This document shows, in pieces, positions 36,797 to 45,098 of a stretch of 64,000 nt of DNA; within the stretch, counting starts at the first letter, position 1; the number at the start of each line of letters is the position of its first letter. Origin of the DNA: Natronorubrum tibetense GA33. GTDB taxonomy: Archaea; Halobacteriota; Halobacteria; Halobacteriales; Natrialbaceae. A program made the translations under genes and the position numbers. The stretch is taken from positions 2,779,527 through 2,843,526 of the forward strand of contig NZ_KB913017.1 of NCBI RefSeq assembly GCF_000383975.1, in the 5' to 3' direction. The notes under the pieces were generated by a model. It had not been told where the DNA came from. It searched no databases and saw nothing but the letters and a program-made list of their open reading frames with translations.

Positions 36797-37480
36797 ATGC
36801 TTACTGGGCTGTCCTGGCTCGCACTCGAGGCCAAGTATCTCGACCGAGCACGGTCGTTCTACGAGGGGACGCTGGACCTGACCCCGCTCGAGCGCGGTGA
36901 CGGCGAACTCGCGTTCGAGGCGGGCGAGACCGATCTCGTTCTGCGACGGCCCGACGGGGTTCCTCGCGGCGGACTCCACACCCACTACGCGTTCTCGATC
37001 CCCGAGGCCGAGTACGACGACTGGTGGGATCGCTTGAGCGAGGACTACGACCTCGAGGAGGCCCAGTTCGGTCCGGCCAGTTCGCTCTACCTCTACGATC
37101 CCGACGGCAACTGCGTCGAACTCGGCCAGCAGGACGTCGCGGGGCCGGGGATCGACGGCATCTTCGAGGTCGTCCTCGAGGTCGAAGATCTCGAGCGCGC
37201 GGAGTCGTTCTACGCGGATCTCGGCTTCGAGACCGTCGATACCGGGTCGGACCGCAACCGCGTCCGGATGAACGGCCCGATGGCGCTGGAGCTATGGGAG
37301 CCACACCTCGGAATCGCGGACGCCCGCGGCGGTGTCCACGTCGATCTGGGGTTCGAGACCAGCGAGCCGACGGCGGCGCTCGAGGCGGTCTCGGGTCGCG
37401 TCCAGCGTGTCGACCACGTCGACGACGAGCGGGTCGTCGTTCGTGATCCGGACGGACATTTCCTGACGTTTACGACGTGA
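36797..37480 (+). CDS. Two-domain VOC (glyoxalase/dioxygenase-like) protein
   Basis: About 227 residues from ATG 36797 (MLTGLSWLALEAKYLDRARS); an ATG at 36770 would add nine. Two vicinal-oxygen-chelate modules follow each other. The first has YLDRARSFYEGTLDL ... YLYDPDGNCVELGQ, the second has VEDLERAESFYADLGFETVD ... VVRDPDGHFLTF. Each supplies a 'SFY...LG' and 'DPDGN/H' pair. Substrate unknown. Confidence 0.85.
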   Translation: MLTGLSWLALEAKYLDRARSFYEGTLDLTPLERGDGELAFEAGETDLVLRRPDGVPRGGLHTHYAFSIPEAEYDDWWDRLSEDYDLEEAQFGPASSLYLYDPDGNCVELGQQDVAGPGIDGIFEVVLEVEDLERAESFYADLGFETVDTGSDRNRVRMNGPMALELWEPHLGIADARGGVHVDLGFETSEPTAALEAVSGRVQRVDHVDDERVVVRDPDGHFLTFTT

Positions 37481-37542
37481 CCGTCGGTCGGTGTGGGCGA
37501 ACGGCGGATCGTCTGGACGACGTTCGGTGGTCCACCTGTTGA

Positions 37543-37833
37543 CTAGAGTCGATCCGTACTTACGTCAACGCCCGGCGGCGTCACGAGCAGGAAGCCCCGG
37601 AAGTGGACGAGGTTGCCGCCCGACTCCTTGATGTCGCGGGCGAAGCCCGACGCCAGTTCGTTCACGTCGCCGTCGACATTGAGCACGAGTACGTTCCCCT
37701 TCGAAATCGCCTCGAGCCACTCCTCGGCCGGCGTCGTTCCATCGAGCATTCCGAGGATGATACTTCCCTCGATGTCGAGTTCTTCGTCGATGTGCTCCTC
37801 GACGGTCCGTAAGTCGAGGTCGAAATCGCTCAT
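37543..37833 (-). CDS. DUF5779-family haloarchaeal protein
   Basis: 96 residues: MSDFDLDLRTVEEHIDEELD, IEGSIILGMLDGTTPAEEWLEAISKGNVLVLNVDGDVNELASGFARDIKESGGNLVHFRGFLLVTPPGVDV. This matches a small family found in most haloarchaea (DUF5779). The sequence looks like one alpha/beta domain. Function unknown. Confidence 0.7.
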   Translation of the reverse strand: MSDFDLDLRTVEEHIDEELDIEGSIILGMLDGTTPAEEWLEAISKGNVLVLNVDGDVNELASGFARDIKESGGNLVHFRGFLLVTPPGVDVSTDRL

Positions 37834-37932
37834 ACCGGGTGGGTCGAACCGGGGTGAGAAAAACGTTCGCCTCCAACCCTCTACGCTTCGCTCGTTCGCT
37901 CGGCAAAAGGTTGATCAAAAGCACAGCGTCAC

Positions 37933-37967
37933 ACCCTCAGCCGTGCCATCGGCACGGCTTCGAGGGT
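37933..37967. repeat. Strong stem-loop with compound arms
   Basis: ACCCTC, then AGCCGTGCC with loop ATC and GGCACGGCT, then TC and GAGGGT: a 9-bp perfect hairpin extended by a 6-bp outer stem with a 2-base bulge. It follows the 3' end of the ferritin-like gene (minus strand) with a T-rich run (CTTTT) beyond it, so it may terminate that gene. Confidence 0.5.
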
Positions 37968-38036
37968 TCCTTGGCCCGCTCGCTCACTTCATTCGTTCGC
38001 GGATGAATCCCCTGGCTCGCGCTAACGGAGCGACGG

Positions 38037-38492
38037 TTAGTTCTGCGGGAACTCCTTGTGGAACCCGCGGAACTCCGTGTGGTGGGCTTCCTCGTCGGCG
38101 AGAATCGTCACCGCGACATCTTCGGTGACGGGGTCGTTCGCCTCCGAGGCGGCCTTGTGGAGCGCGCGGTAGGTCTCCATCGCGTCGTCTTCGGCCTCGA
38201 GCACCCCCTCGATAACCGACTGGACGTCCGTCGTGTCCTCGGGCGGCTGGAGGCTGTGCTGGTTGGCCTCGAACGCTTCCGAACCTGGCGGCGATTCGTC
38301 GAGTTGCTTCAGGCGCTCGCCGAGCATCTGTGCGTGCTCGAGTTCCTCCTGGACGTCTTCCTCGAGACTCGTTTTGACCTCCTCGGCGTGGACGCCGTCG
38401 AGAACGATGGCGTTGGTCAGGTAGTTCATCACGGTCTCGAGTTCGTCGATGTAGGCCTCCGTCAGGAGGTCGGTGATTTCGTCGGTCGTCAT
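38037..38492 (-). CDS. Ferritin-like domain protein
   Basis: 151 residues. Diiron-type helices are visible: DELETVMNYLTNAIV, EELEHAQMLGERLKQL (ExxH), AEDDAMETYRALHKAA and LADEEAHHTEFRGF (ExxH). This is the four-helix pattern of rubrerythrin/ferritin-like proteins, with two carboxylate-histidine pairs. It likely stores or oxidises iron, or is involved in oxidative-stress defence. Confidence 0.82.
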   Translation of the reverse strand: MTTDEITDLLTEAYIDELETVMNYLTNAIVLDGVHAEEVKTSLEEDVQEELEHAQMLGERLKQLDESPPGSEAFEANQHSLQPPEDTTDVQSVIEGVLEAEDDAMETYRALHKAASEANDPVTEDVAVTILADEEAHHTEFRGFHKEFPQN

Positions 38493-38600
38493 GCCGAGAT
38501 TGCTACTACGCGTGGGTCCTAAGTACTCACACCCGCGCGTGCCTGTCGCTTTGCTATAGCCGATCGGTTGGTCAGGTGCGGTGGCGCGCGCTGGGTTCGA

Positions 38601-38715
38601 GGGGCGAGACGAAGTGAGCGCCCCAAGGGTGCGAATAGCCCGGGACCGGCGGTCCCGCGTACCACGCGAACGGCGGCAAAGCCGCCGTGAGCAGACGGGG
38701 AACGAAGTGACCCGT
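38601..38715. repeat. Cluster of four consecutive short stem-loops
   Basis: GGGGCG/CGCCCC (38601-38624), CGGGACC/GGTCCCG (38641-38657), ACGGCGGC/GCCGCCGT (38670-38688, loop AAA) and ACGGG/CCCGT (38695-38715). The loops of the first and last share 'ACGAAGTGA'. They lie between the ferritin-like and Lrp/AsnC genes, which diverge here, and no coding frame explains them. Confidence 0.5.
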
Positions 38716-38887
38716 GAGCGACGTGGAACTCATCGTTGCCAGTGCAACAGGTTGCTCACCCTCGTTCCCGGCCGTCAGCGTCTGCAGTCGATCGACGCCT
38801 CACCAAACCCAGCACTTCGAGCTCGCAGCTTCGAGTCCGCACGCTCGAGACCGTACACTCTTGCCTGCATTGTCCGTATCACCGTTC

Positions 38888-39481
38888 ATGCGCGAACTCG
38901 ACGACACGGACCTCGAGATCCTCGAACTCCTCCTCGAGAATGCCCGTCGACCGTACAAGGAGATCGCCGAGCAGGTCGATCTCACGCCGCCGGCCGTCTC
39001 GGACCGTATCTCGCGACTCGAAGAGCAGGGCATCGTTCAGGGCTTTACGATCGACGTCGACCGGGAGAAACTGCAGGGCGAGGTGCCCGTCCTGGTCGAA
39101 CTCGAGGCGAAGCCCGAGACCGTCGACGATGTGTACGCGGCCGCGGCCGAGTTGCCGGGCGTCGACTCCGTTTCCGAGGCGATGGACGGCCGCGTCATCG
39201 TCCGCGCGACGGTGCCCGACGCGACCGCGAGATCCTGGCTCGAGTCGGAACTCGACCTCGCGTGGCTCTCGGGGTACGACGTCACGCTGCTCGCGCGCTC
39301 GGATCGCGTCGCCGGCCTCTCGGCGGCGGGCTTCTCGCTCGAGTGCGTCGTCTGTGACAAGCGGATTACCGGCGACGGCGTCACGCGGACCGTCGGGGGC
39401 GAAGTGAAGACGTTCTGTTGTACGTCGTGTGAGGCCCGGTACGTCGAGGAGTACGAGTCGCATCAGAATGCCCTCGAGTGA
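38888..39481 (+). CDS. Lrp/AsnC-family regulator with C-terminal TRASH metal-binding domain
   Basis: 197 residues from ATG 38888 (MRELDDTDLEILELLLENAR). The winged helix is RPYKEIAEQVDLTPPAVSDRISRLEEQGIVQGF; the RAM-like domain follows (LVELEAKPETVDDVYAAAAELPGVDSVSEAMDGRVIV). The C terminus is a TRASH domain with CVVCDKR and FCCTSCEARY, giving four or five Cys for metal (copper or zinc). A metal-responsive regulator is likely. The preceding region 38493-38887 carries the hairpin cluster. Confidence 0.87.
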   Translation: MRELDDTDLEILELLLENARRPYKEIAEQVDLTPPAVSDRISRLEEQGIVQGFTIDVDREKLQGEVPVLVELEAKPETVDDVYAAAAELPGVDSVSEAMDGRVIVRATVPDATARSWLESELDLAWLSGYDVTLLARSDRVAGLSAAGFSLECVVCDKRITGDGVTRTVGGEVKTFCCTSCEARYVEEYESHQNALE

Positions 39482-39768
39482 ACGAGTTCGAACACCGCTT
39501 TGTGGCACTGCGTTCCCGTTCGCTCGACGTTCGGACGGCTGCCCCGGTGGACGAACGAACGATCGATTCCGCTAGTTCGTGAAAATCTGTACTCGAGTGC
39601 GACATTTACCGCAACTTTGTGCCCACACGTCCACTGGAGTGCGCGCGCCAGCACTGAGGTGGCTGTTTGGGCGAAGTTCCGGGCCGACTCGAAGAATGAA
39701 CGGCCCGTCTTCCGAACGAAAAACAGTATGATACTAGGATCATGATCCTGTATTAGGTCGTTGATGTC
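39482..39768. promoter_or_regulatory. Non-coding region upstream of leuA with a perfect palindrome
   Basis: AGGATCATGATCCT (39736-39749) is a perfect 14-base palindrome, flanked by ATAC at 39731-39734 and GTAT at 39750-39753. This is operator-like. It is about 95 bases before the TATA-like box of leuA. Its protein is unknown; the Lrp-type regulator 250 bases upstream is a candidate. No protein gene is visible in the stretch. Confidence 0.45.
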
Positions 39769-41112
39769 GTGCGGTTTTTCGACCCAGACGGCGGTCCGTG
39801 TGAATGTCTTACAGCAGTGATCGCCTCTCACAGCGTCAAGTTTATATACGACGTCGCACCTCGGGTTCAGATACAATGTCTTCACCAGACAACCCGTCCT
39901 CTGACACCAGTCAGGGGGGTCGAGTTCTTCCAGGGCACGTTAGATTCCACTGACGAAATAGAGTCAGCACGTGTTTTCGATACGACCCTCCGGGACGGCG
40001 AACAGTCGCCCGGGACTTCGTTCTCCTACGACGATAAACGGCAGATTGCGTCCATCCTGGACGAAATGGGTACCCACGTCATCGAGGCTGGGTTCCCGGT
40101 CAACTCGGACGCCGAGTTCGAGGCCGTTCGTGATATCGCGTCATCGACCCAGACGACGACCTGCGGGTTAGCCCGCGTCGTCGACGGTGATATCGAAGCC
40201 GCACTGGATTCCGGTGTCGAAATGGTGCACACGTTCGTCAGCACCAGCGACGTCCAGATCGAGGATTCGATGCACGCGACCAGGGACGAAGTTGTACAGC
40301 GCGCAGTCGACTCGGTCGAACGCGTCGTCGAAACGGGAACCACCTGCATGTTCTCACCGATGGACGCGACGCGAACCGACGAGGCGTTCCTGATGGACGT
40401 GATCGAAGCGGTCACGGACGCGGGAGTCGACTGGATCAACATTCCGGACACGTGTGGCGTCGCCACGCCGACGCGGTTTAAGGCCATGATCGAGAAGGTC
40501 TGTGCCCACACCGACGCGCGGATCGACGTCCACACGCACGACGACTTCGGGCTGGCCACTGCCAACGCACTGGCCGGCATCGAAGCGGGAGCGGATCAGG
40601 CCCAGGTCTCGGTCAACTCCATCGGCGAGCGGGCCGGTAACGCCGCCTACGAGGAGTATGTGATGGCCATCGAGTCGCTCTACCAGACTGATACGGGGAT
40701 CGACACGACGCGAATCACCGAACTCTCCGAGATCGTCGAGGAGAAAAGCCAGATGGAGACGCCGGGCAACAAGCCGATCGTCGGTAACAACGCCTTCTCC
40801 CACGAGAGCGGGATCCACGCCGCTGGCGTTATCGAAAACTCCGACACCTTCGAACCCGGCGTGATGACGCCGGAGATGGTCGGTGCCACGCGAAAGCTCG
40901 TCATGGGCAAACACACCGGTACCCACTCTGTCCGCGAGCGACTGGTCGAGCGCGGCTTCGACCCGTCGGAAGACCAGGTCAGAGCGGTCACCCGCCGCGT
41001 CAAAGACTACGGCGCCGAGAAGCGCCGCGTCACGGTCGACGACTTAGAGCGCTTCGCCGAAGAGGCGGGCGTCGAACGCGGGCAACAGGAGGAAGAGGAG
41101 GTGCGCGTCTGA
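39769..41112 (+). CDS. leuA: 2-isopropylmalate synthase, 5' end probably frameshifted
   Basis: LeuA joins acetyl-CoA and 2-oxoisovalerate in leucine synthesis. The catalytic signature FDTTLRDGEQSPGTSF, VIEAGFPVNSDAEF, the metal motif DVHTHDDFGLATANALAGIEAGADQ, and KPIVGNNAFSHESGIHAAGV are present; citramalate synthase is a possible alternative, but the leuCD neighbours favour LeuA. The only conventional in-frame start is a GTG at 39769, which lies upstream of the TATA box. The ATG at the right distance from that box, 39876 (MSSPDNPSSDTSQGG), is out of frame; removing one G from the G6 run at 39914-39919 joins it to GVEFFQGTLDS. One extra G is therefore the likely defect. Confidence 0.93.
   Translation: MRFFDPDGGPCECLTAVIASHSVKFIYDVAPRVQIQCLHQTTRPLTPVRGVEFFQGTLDSTDEIESARVFDTTLRDGEQSPGTSFSYDDKRQIASILDEMGTHVIEAGFPVNSDAEFEAVRDIASSTQTTTCGLARVVDGDIEAALDSGVEMVHTFVSTSDVQIEDSMHATRDEVVQRAVDSVERVVETGTTCMFSPMDATRTDEAFLMDVIEAVTDAGVDWINIPDTCGVATPTRFKAMIEKVCAHTDARIDVHTHDDFGLATANALAGIEAGADQAQVSVNSIGERAGNAAYEEYVMAIESLYQTDTGIDTTRITELSEIVEEKSQMETPGNKPIVGNNAFSHESGIHAAGVIENSDTFEPGVMTPEMVGATRKLVMGKHTGTHSVRERLVERGFDPSEDQVRAVTRRVKDYGAEKRRVTVDDLERFAEEAGVERGQQEEEEVRV
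39841..39850 (+). promoter_or_regulatory. TATA box of the leuA transcript
   Basis: TTTATATACG lies 28 to 35 bases before the ATG at 39876, which is the standard spacing for a leaderless haloarchaeal gene. The ATG, however, is not in the leuA frame (see leuA). Confidence 0.65.
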
Positions 41113-41195
41113 GGGATGTCCGTTTCGTTTGCCACCGGCCGCGAGCCCTTGCTGTCGCGCTCGAGCGGTCGAACGTCCGCGATTCGCGGCTCGCG

Positions 41196-41205
41196 CAAAA
41201 ATTGC
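41196..41205 (+). promoter_or_regulatory. AT-rich promoter element before the ilv leader peptide
   Basis: CAAAAATTGC lies 26 to 35 bases before the ATG at 41231, the right place for a TATA box of a leaderless transcript. It is about 280 bases before ilvB, so the ilvB message would have a long leader. Confidence 0.4.
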
Positions 41206-41230
41206 AAGATCCGTGGGACTCGCAACCATT

Positions 41231-41359
41231 ATGACCCTCGAGCAACCTACGGTAACAGTAATGACGGTCCGCGCTTCGCAGTCGGCTCGCACGCACGCAG
41301 CCGGCGGCAGCGCGCTCGCTCCGATTCGTATTGTAGGGGCGCTCTTGCCCCACTTCTAG
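41231..41359 (+). CDS. Candidate leader peptide of the ilvB operon, 42 aa
   Basis: ATG at 41231, TAG at 41359. The product begins MTLEQPTVTVMTVRASQS and ends APIRIVGALLPHF. Its last 15 residues are rich in the products of the operon: Ile, Ile, Val, Leu, Leu in a row of eight. That placement near the end is the mark of leader peptides in branched-chain operons. It sits 127 bases before ilvB and starts about 26 bases after an AT-rich box. Confidence 0.45.
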   Translation: MTLEQPTVTVMTVRASQSARTHAAGGSALAPIRIVGALLPHF

Positions 41360-41421
41360 TACCTCGTAGCTCCCGACCGGAATTCGTCGCATCGTTTTCA
41401 GAGCGACACGTAACCCAGCAG

Positions 41422-41490
41422 ATGACAGCATACCACACACCCAGCGCACGCACAACGGATCGCCGCACGGCGGCGGGAGGCAATCGATGA
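41422..41490 (+). CDS. 22-residue upstream ORF overlapping the ilvB start
   Basis: ATG at 41422; product MTAYHTPSARTTDRRTAAGG NR. Its TGA (41488-41490) overlaps the ilvB ATG (41487-41489) as ATGA, a coupling arrangement. GGGAGG about 8 bases before ilvB could serve ilvB directly. It may be chance, but a similar micro-ORF stands before ilvN. Confidence 0.35.
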   Translation: MTAYHTPSARTTDRRTAAGGNR

Positions 41491-43307
41491 GCGAACGTGC
41501 AGCAAAAATAACCCCAGCGGACTCGGAGAAAGAGGCGGACGAACAGATCACCGACAGCGCGGCACCGGACGCGGCTACCGAGGTCGACGAGGACGCCGAC
41601 ACGACGTCGACCCCTGAGCCGGTCACGACCGGTGCGGAATCCGTCGTTCGCGCGCTAGAGAATGCCGGCGTCGAGTACGCTTTCGGCGTGCAAGGCGGGG
41701 CGATCATGCCCGTCTACGACGCGCTGTACGATTCGGAGATCTCCCACGTGACGATGGCCCACGAACAGGGCGCATCCCACGCGGCGGACGCCTACGGCAT
41801 CGTCTCGGGCGAGCCGGGCGTCTGTCTGGCCACGTCGGGCCCGGGCGCGACGAACCTCGTGACCGGCATCGCGGACGCCGACATGGACTCGGATCCGATG
41901 CTCGCGCTCACGGGCCAGGTGCCGACGGAGTTCGTCGGCAACGACGCCTTCCAGGAGACCGACACGACGGGCGTCACGACGCCGGTCACGAAGGACAACA
42001 CCTTCGCGTCGGATCCGGACAGCGTCGGCAGCGACGTCAGCGAGGCGTTCGCGCTCGCTCGCGAAGGACGACCTGGACCGACGCTGGTCGACCTGCCGAA
42101 AGACATCACGAACGCCGAGACGGACCGCGAACCTGACGCGCCGAAGACGCCCGACACCTACCACGTCCAGGAGCGGGCCGACCCGGAGATCGTCGCTGAC
42201 GCGGCCGAGCGTATCGAGAACGCCGATCGTCCGGTCATGCTGCTCGGCGGCGGCGTGATCAAGGGCGAGGCCAGCGAGGCCTGCCGCGAGTTCGCCATCG
42301 AACACGAGATTCCGGTCATCACCACGATGCCCGGGATCGGATCCTTCCCCGAGGACCACGAGCTCGCGATGGAGATGGCCGGCATGCACGGCACCGGCTA
42401 CGCCAACATGGCGATCACGCACTGTGACACCATGCTGGCGATCGGGACCCGATTCGACGACCGCCTGACTGGCGGCATCGAGACCTTCGCGCCCGACGCG
42501 GAGGTCATCCACGTCGACATCGATCCCGCGGAGATCAGCAAGAACATCCACGCGGACTATCCGCTGATCGGCGACGCCGAGACCGTCGTCGGCCAACTCA
42601 GCGAGGCCGTTGAGTCCGCGCCGGCAGCCAAGAAGTGGCGCGTGCAGTGCCAGCAGTGGAAGTCCGATTACTCGATGGCCTACGACGCGCCCGAGGACAG
42701 GCCGGTCCAGCCGGAGTTCGTCGTCGAGGCGTTAGACGAGGCCACCGACGACGACACCATCGTCACCACCGGCGTCGGCCAACACCAGATGTGGGCCTGC
42801 CAGTACTGGACCTACACCGAGCCCCGCACGTGGGTCTCGAGTCACGGTCTCGGAACAATGGGGTACGGGCTGCCGGCCGCTATCGGGGCGCGACTCGCCG
42901 CCGACGACGACCAGGACGTCGTCTGTATCGACGGCGACGGCTCGTTCCTGATGACGCTGCAGGGGCTCTCCGTGGCCGTCCGCGAGAATCTGGACATCAC
43001 GGTCGCCGTGCTCAACAACGAGTATATCGGCATGGTTCGACAGTGGCAGGACGCCTTCTTTGAGGGACGACACTCCGCGTCGAACTACAACTGGATGCCG
43101 GAGTTCGACAAGCTCGCCGAAGCGTTCGGCGCGGCCGGCTTCCGCATCGACGAGTACGACGATGTCGCGGACACCATCGAGGAGGCGCTCGCCTACGACG
43201 GCCCCTCGGTCATCGACGTCCACATCGACCCGCAGGCGAACGTCTACCCGATGGTGCCGTCCGGCGGCGACAACGGCCAGTTCGCACTGGAGGATGATCA
43301 CCTATGA
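41487..43307 (+). CDS. ilvB: Acetolactate synthase, catalytic subunit
   Basis: 606 residues. An acidic 45-residue extension is followed by the TPP-binding N domain (YAFGVQGGAIMPVYDAL ... MAHEQGASHAADAYG, with the catalytic Glu), and the C-terminal TPP motif CIDGDGSFLMTLQGLSVAVRENLDITVAVLNNEYIGM. GGGAGG about 8 bases before the ATG is a good ribosome-binding site. It catalyses the first common step of valine, leucine and isoleucine synthesis. The upstream region holds a candidate leader peptide. Confidence 0.97.
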   Translation: MSERAAKITPADSEKEADEQITDSAAPDAATEVDEDADTTSTPEPVTTGAESVVRALENAGVEYAFGVQGGAIMPVYDALYDSEISHVTMAHEQGASHAADAYGIVSGEPGVCLATSGPGATNLVTGIADADMDSDPMLALTGQVPTEFVGNDAFQETDTTGVTTPVTKDNTFASDPDSVGSDVSEAFALAREGRPGPTLVDLPKDITNAETDREPDAPKTPDTYHVQERADPEIVADAAERIENADRPVMLLGGGVIKGEASEACREFAIEHEIPVITTMPGIGSFPEDHELAMEMAGMHGTGYANMAITHCDTMLAIGTRFDDRLTGGIETFAPDAEVIHVDIDPAEISKNIHADYPLIGDAETVVGQLSEAVESAPAAKKWRVQCQQWKSDYSMAYDAPEDRPVQPEFVVEALDEATDDDTIVTTGVGQHQMWACQYWTYTEPRTWVSSHGLGTMGYGLPAAIGARLAADDDQDVVCIDGDGSFLMTLQGLSVAVRENLDITVAVLNNEYIGMVRQWQDAFFEGRHSASNYNWMPEFDKLAEAFGAAGFRIDEYDDVADTIEEALAYDGPSVIDVHIDPQANVYPMVPSGGDNGQFALEDDHL

Positions 43308-43363
43308 ATTCCGAAAGAGCAAGCTCTCTCGTCTTCACACGAACCACGAGGTGGTTCGCGTGA
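43304..43363 (+). CDS. 19-residue micro-ORF bridging ilvB and ilvN
   Basis: ATG at 43304 overlaps the ilvB TGA (ATGA). The product is [19 protein letters not shown]. Its TGA (43361-43363) overlaps the GTG start of ilvN (43360) as GTGA. It exactly fills the gap between the two genes. Whether it is translated is not known; the overlaps on both sides suggest termination-reinitiation. Confidence 0.4.
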   Translation: MNSERASSLVFTRTTRWFA

Positions 43364-44028
43364 AACGAGGGCTAGACGGCCCCGCCCCGGAAGAGCGACC
43401 GACTCCCGACGGTCGGCGCAACAAGCAGGGGATCCGGATCGACCCGGTGGTCGAGGCGAAACACGAGCCGCGCCGAACGGTTATCTCGGCGCTGGTCACC
43501 CACGAGCCCGGCGTGCTCTCGGACGTCTCGGGACTGTTCTCGAGGCGGCAGTTCAATATCGAGAGCCTGACCGTCGGACCGACGGAAGACGACGAGCGCG
43601 CGCGTATCACGGTCGTCGTCGAAGAGCCCGACCCCGGCATCGACCAGATCAAGAAACAGCTCCGGAAGCTCGTGCCGGTGATCTCGGTGCGAGAGCTCGA
43701 GCCCGACGCGATGCGTCGGGAGTTGGCGCTGATCAAAGTCACCGCCGACGACCCCGCACAGGTCAACGCCGTCGCGGACATGTACGATGCGACGACCGTC
43801 GACTCGAGTCCCGAGACGGCGACCTTCGAGATCACGGGGTCACGCCAGAAGATCGAAGCCGCCATCGAGACGTTCGGCCAGTTCGGCGTTCGAGAGATCT
43901 CCCGAACCGGCACGACGGCGCTCGCCCGTGGCACTGAAGAGACTGCCGCGACCGTGAGCGCGACCGAATCGGCCGCCGACGGGGCGAATCAAGACGGAAC
44001 CTACACACAGACAGCTGACGATGACTGA
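43360..44028 (+). CDS. ilvN: Acetolactate synthase, small (regulatory) subunit
   Basis: 222 residues from GTG 43360 ([20 protein letters not shown]). An ATG at 43294 would overlap ilvB by 14 bases and add MITYEFRKSKLSRLHTNHEV to the N terminus, which does not look like the family. The ACT domain [40 protein letters not shown] (with T in the chain RRTVISALV) is followed by the C domain [12 protein letters not shown]. It gives feedback control by valine. The 3' end overlaps ilvC by 8 bases. Confidence 0.93.
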   Translation: MKRGLDGPAPEERPTPDGRRNKQGIRIDPVVEAKHEPRRTVISALVTHEPGVLSDVSGLFSRRQFNIESLTVGPTEDDERARITVVVEEPDPGIDQIKKQLRKLVPVISVRELEPDAMRRELALIKVTADDPAQVNAVADMYDATTVDSSPETATFEITGSRQKIEAAIETFGQFGVREISRTGTTALARGTEETAATVSATESAADGANQDGTYTQTADDD

Positions 44029-45076
44029 CGAATTCACCACCGAGATTTATTACGACGACGACGCAGACGTATCGACGCTCGACGACGAGACCGTGGCCGT
44101 GCTGGGCTACGGCAGCCAGGGTCACGCCCACGCGCTGAACCTCCACGAGAGCGGGGTCGACGTGATCGTTGGCCTCCGCGAGGGATCGGCCTCGCGCGAC
44201 GCCGCCGAAGCGGACGGGCTGACGGTCGCGACGCCCGCCGAGGCAGTCAAACAGGCCGGCTACATCTCCGTGCTCGTCCCCGACACCGTCCAGGCGTCGG
44301 TCTACGAGAACGCGATCGAGCCGAACCTCGAGGCGGGCGACACGCTGCAGTTCGCCCACGGCTTGAACATCCACTACGGCCAGATCGAGCCCCCGGAGGA
44401 CGTCGATGTCTCGATGGTCGCCCCGAAGAGTCCGGGCCACCTCGTGCGCCGGAACTACGAGAACGACGAGGGAACGCCGGGGCTGCTGGCGGTCTATCAG
44501 GACACGACCGGCGACGCAGAAAAGCGCGCCCTCGCGTACGCGAAGGCGATCGGCTGTACCCGCGCCGGCGTCATTGAGACGAACTTCCAGGAGGAAGTCG
44601 AGTCCGACCTCTTCGGCGAGCAGGCCGTCCTCTGTGGCGGCGTTACCTCGCTGGTCAAACACGGCTACGAGACGCTCGTCGACGCGGGCTACTCGCCCGA
44701 AATCGCCTACTTCGAGTGTCTGAACGAGCTCAAACTGATCGTCGACCTGATGTACGAGGGTGGCCACGCCGAGATGTGGGATTCCGTGAGCGACACGGCG
44801 GAGTACGGCGGTCTCTCCCGCGGCGACCGCATCGTCGACGAGCACGTTCGCGAGAACATGGAGGAGACGCTCGAGGAGATTCAAAACGGCGAGTTCACGC
44901 GCGAGTGGATCCTCGAGAACCAGGCGGGCCGACCGAGCTACACTCAGCTTCGCCAGGCCGAAAAGAACCACGAAATCGAGGAGGTCGGTGCCCGACTGCG
45001 CGACCTGTTCGCGTGGGCAGAGGAGGACAGCCCGGAAGAAGAAGACGACTCCGTCCGCGTGCAGGCGGACGACTGA
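44021..45076 (+). CDS. ilvC: Ketol-acid reductoisomerase
   Basis: 351 residues. The NADPH-binding loop is [19 protein letters not shown] (about 28-46), and the knotted C-terminal domain includes [21 protein letters not shown] and the acidic ligand region [22 protein letters not shown]. The enzyme reduces and isomerises acetolactate. The ATG overlaps the end of ilvN by 8 bases. Confidence 0.97.
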   Translation: MTDEFTTEIYYDDDADVSTLDDETVAVLGYGSQGHAHALNLHESGVDVIVGLREGSASRDAAEADGLTVATPAEAVKQAGYISVLVPDTVQASVYENAIEPNLEAGDTLQFAHGLNIHYGQIEPPEDVDVSMVAPKSPGHLVRRNYENDEGTPGLLAVYQDTTGDAEKRALAYAKAIGCTRAGVIETNFQEEVESDLFGEQAVLCGGVTSLVKHGYETLVDAGYSPEIAYFECLNELKLIVDLMYEGGHAEMWDSVSDTAEYGGLSRGDRIVDEHVRENMEETLEEIQNGEFTREWILENQAGRPSYTQLRQAEKNHEIEEVGARLRDLFAWAEEDSPEEEDDSVRVQADD

Positions 45077-45098
45077 GATCGAACACGATTAGCAACCC

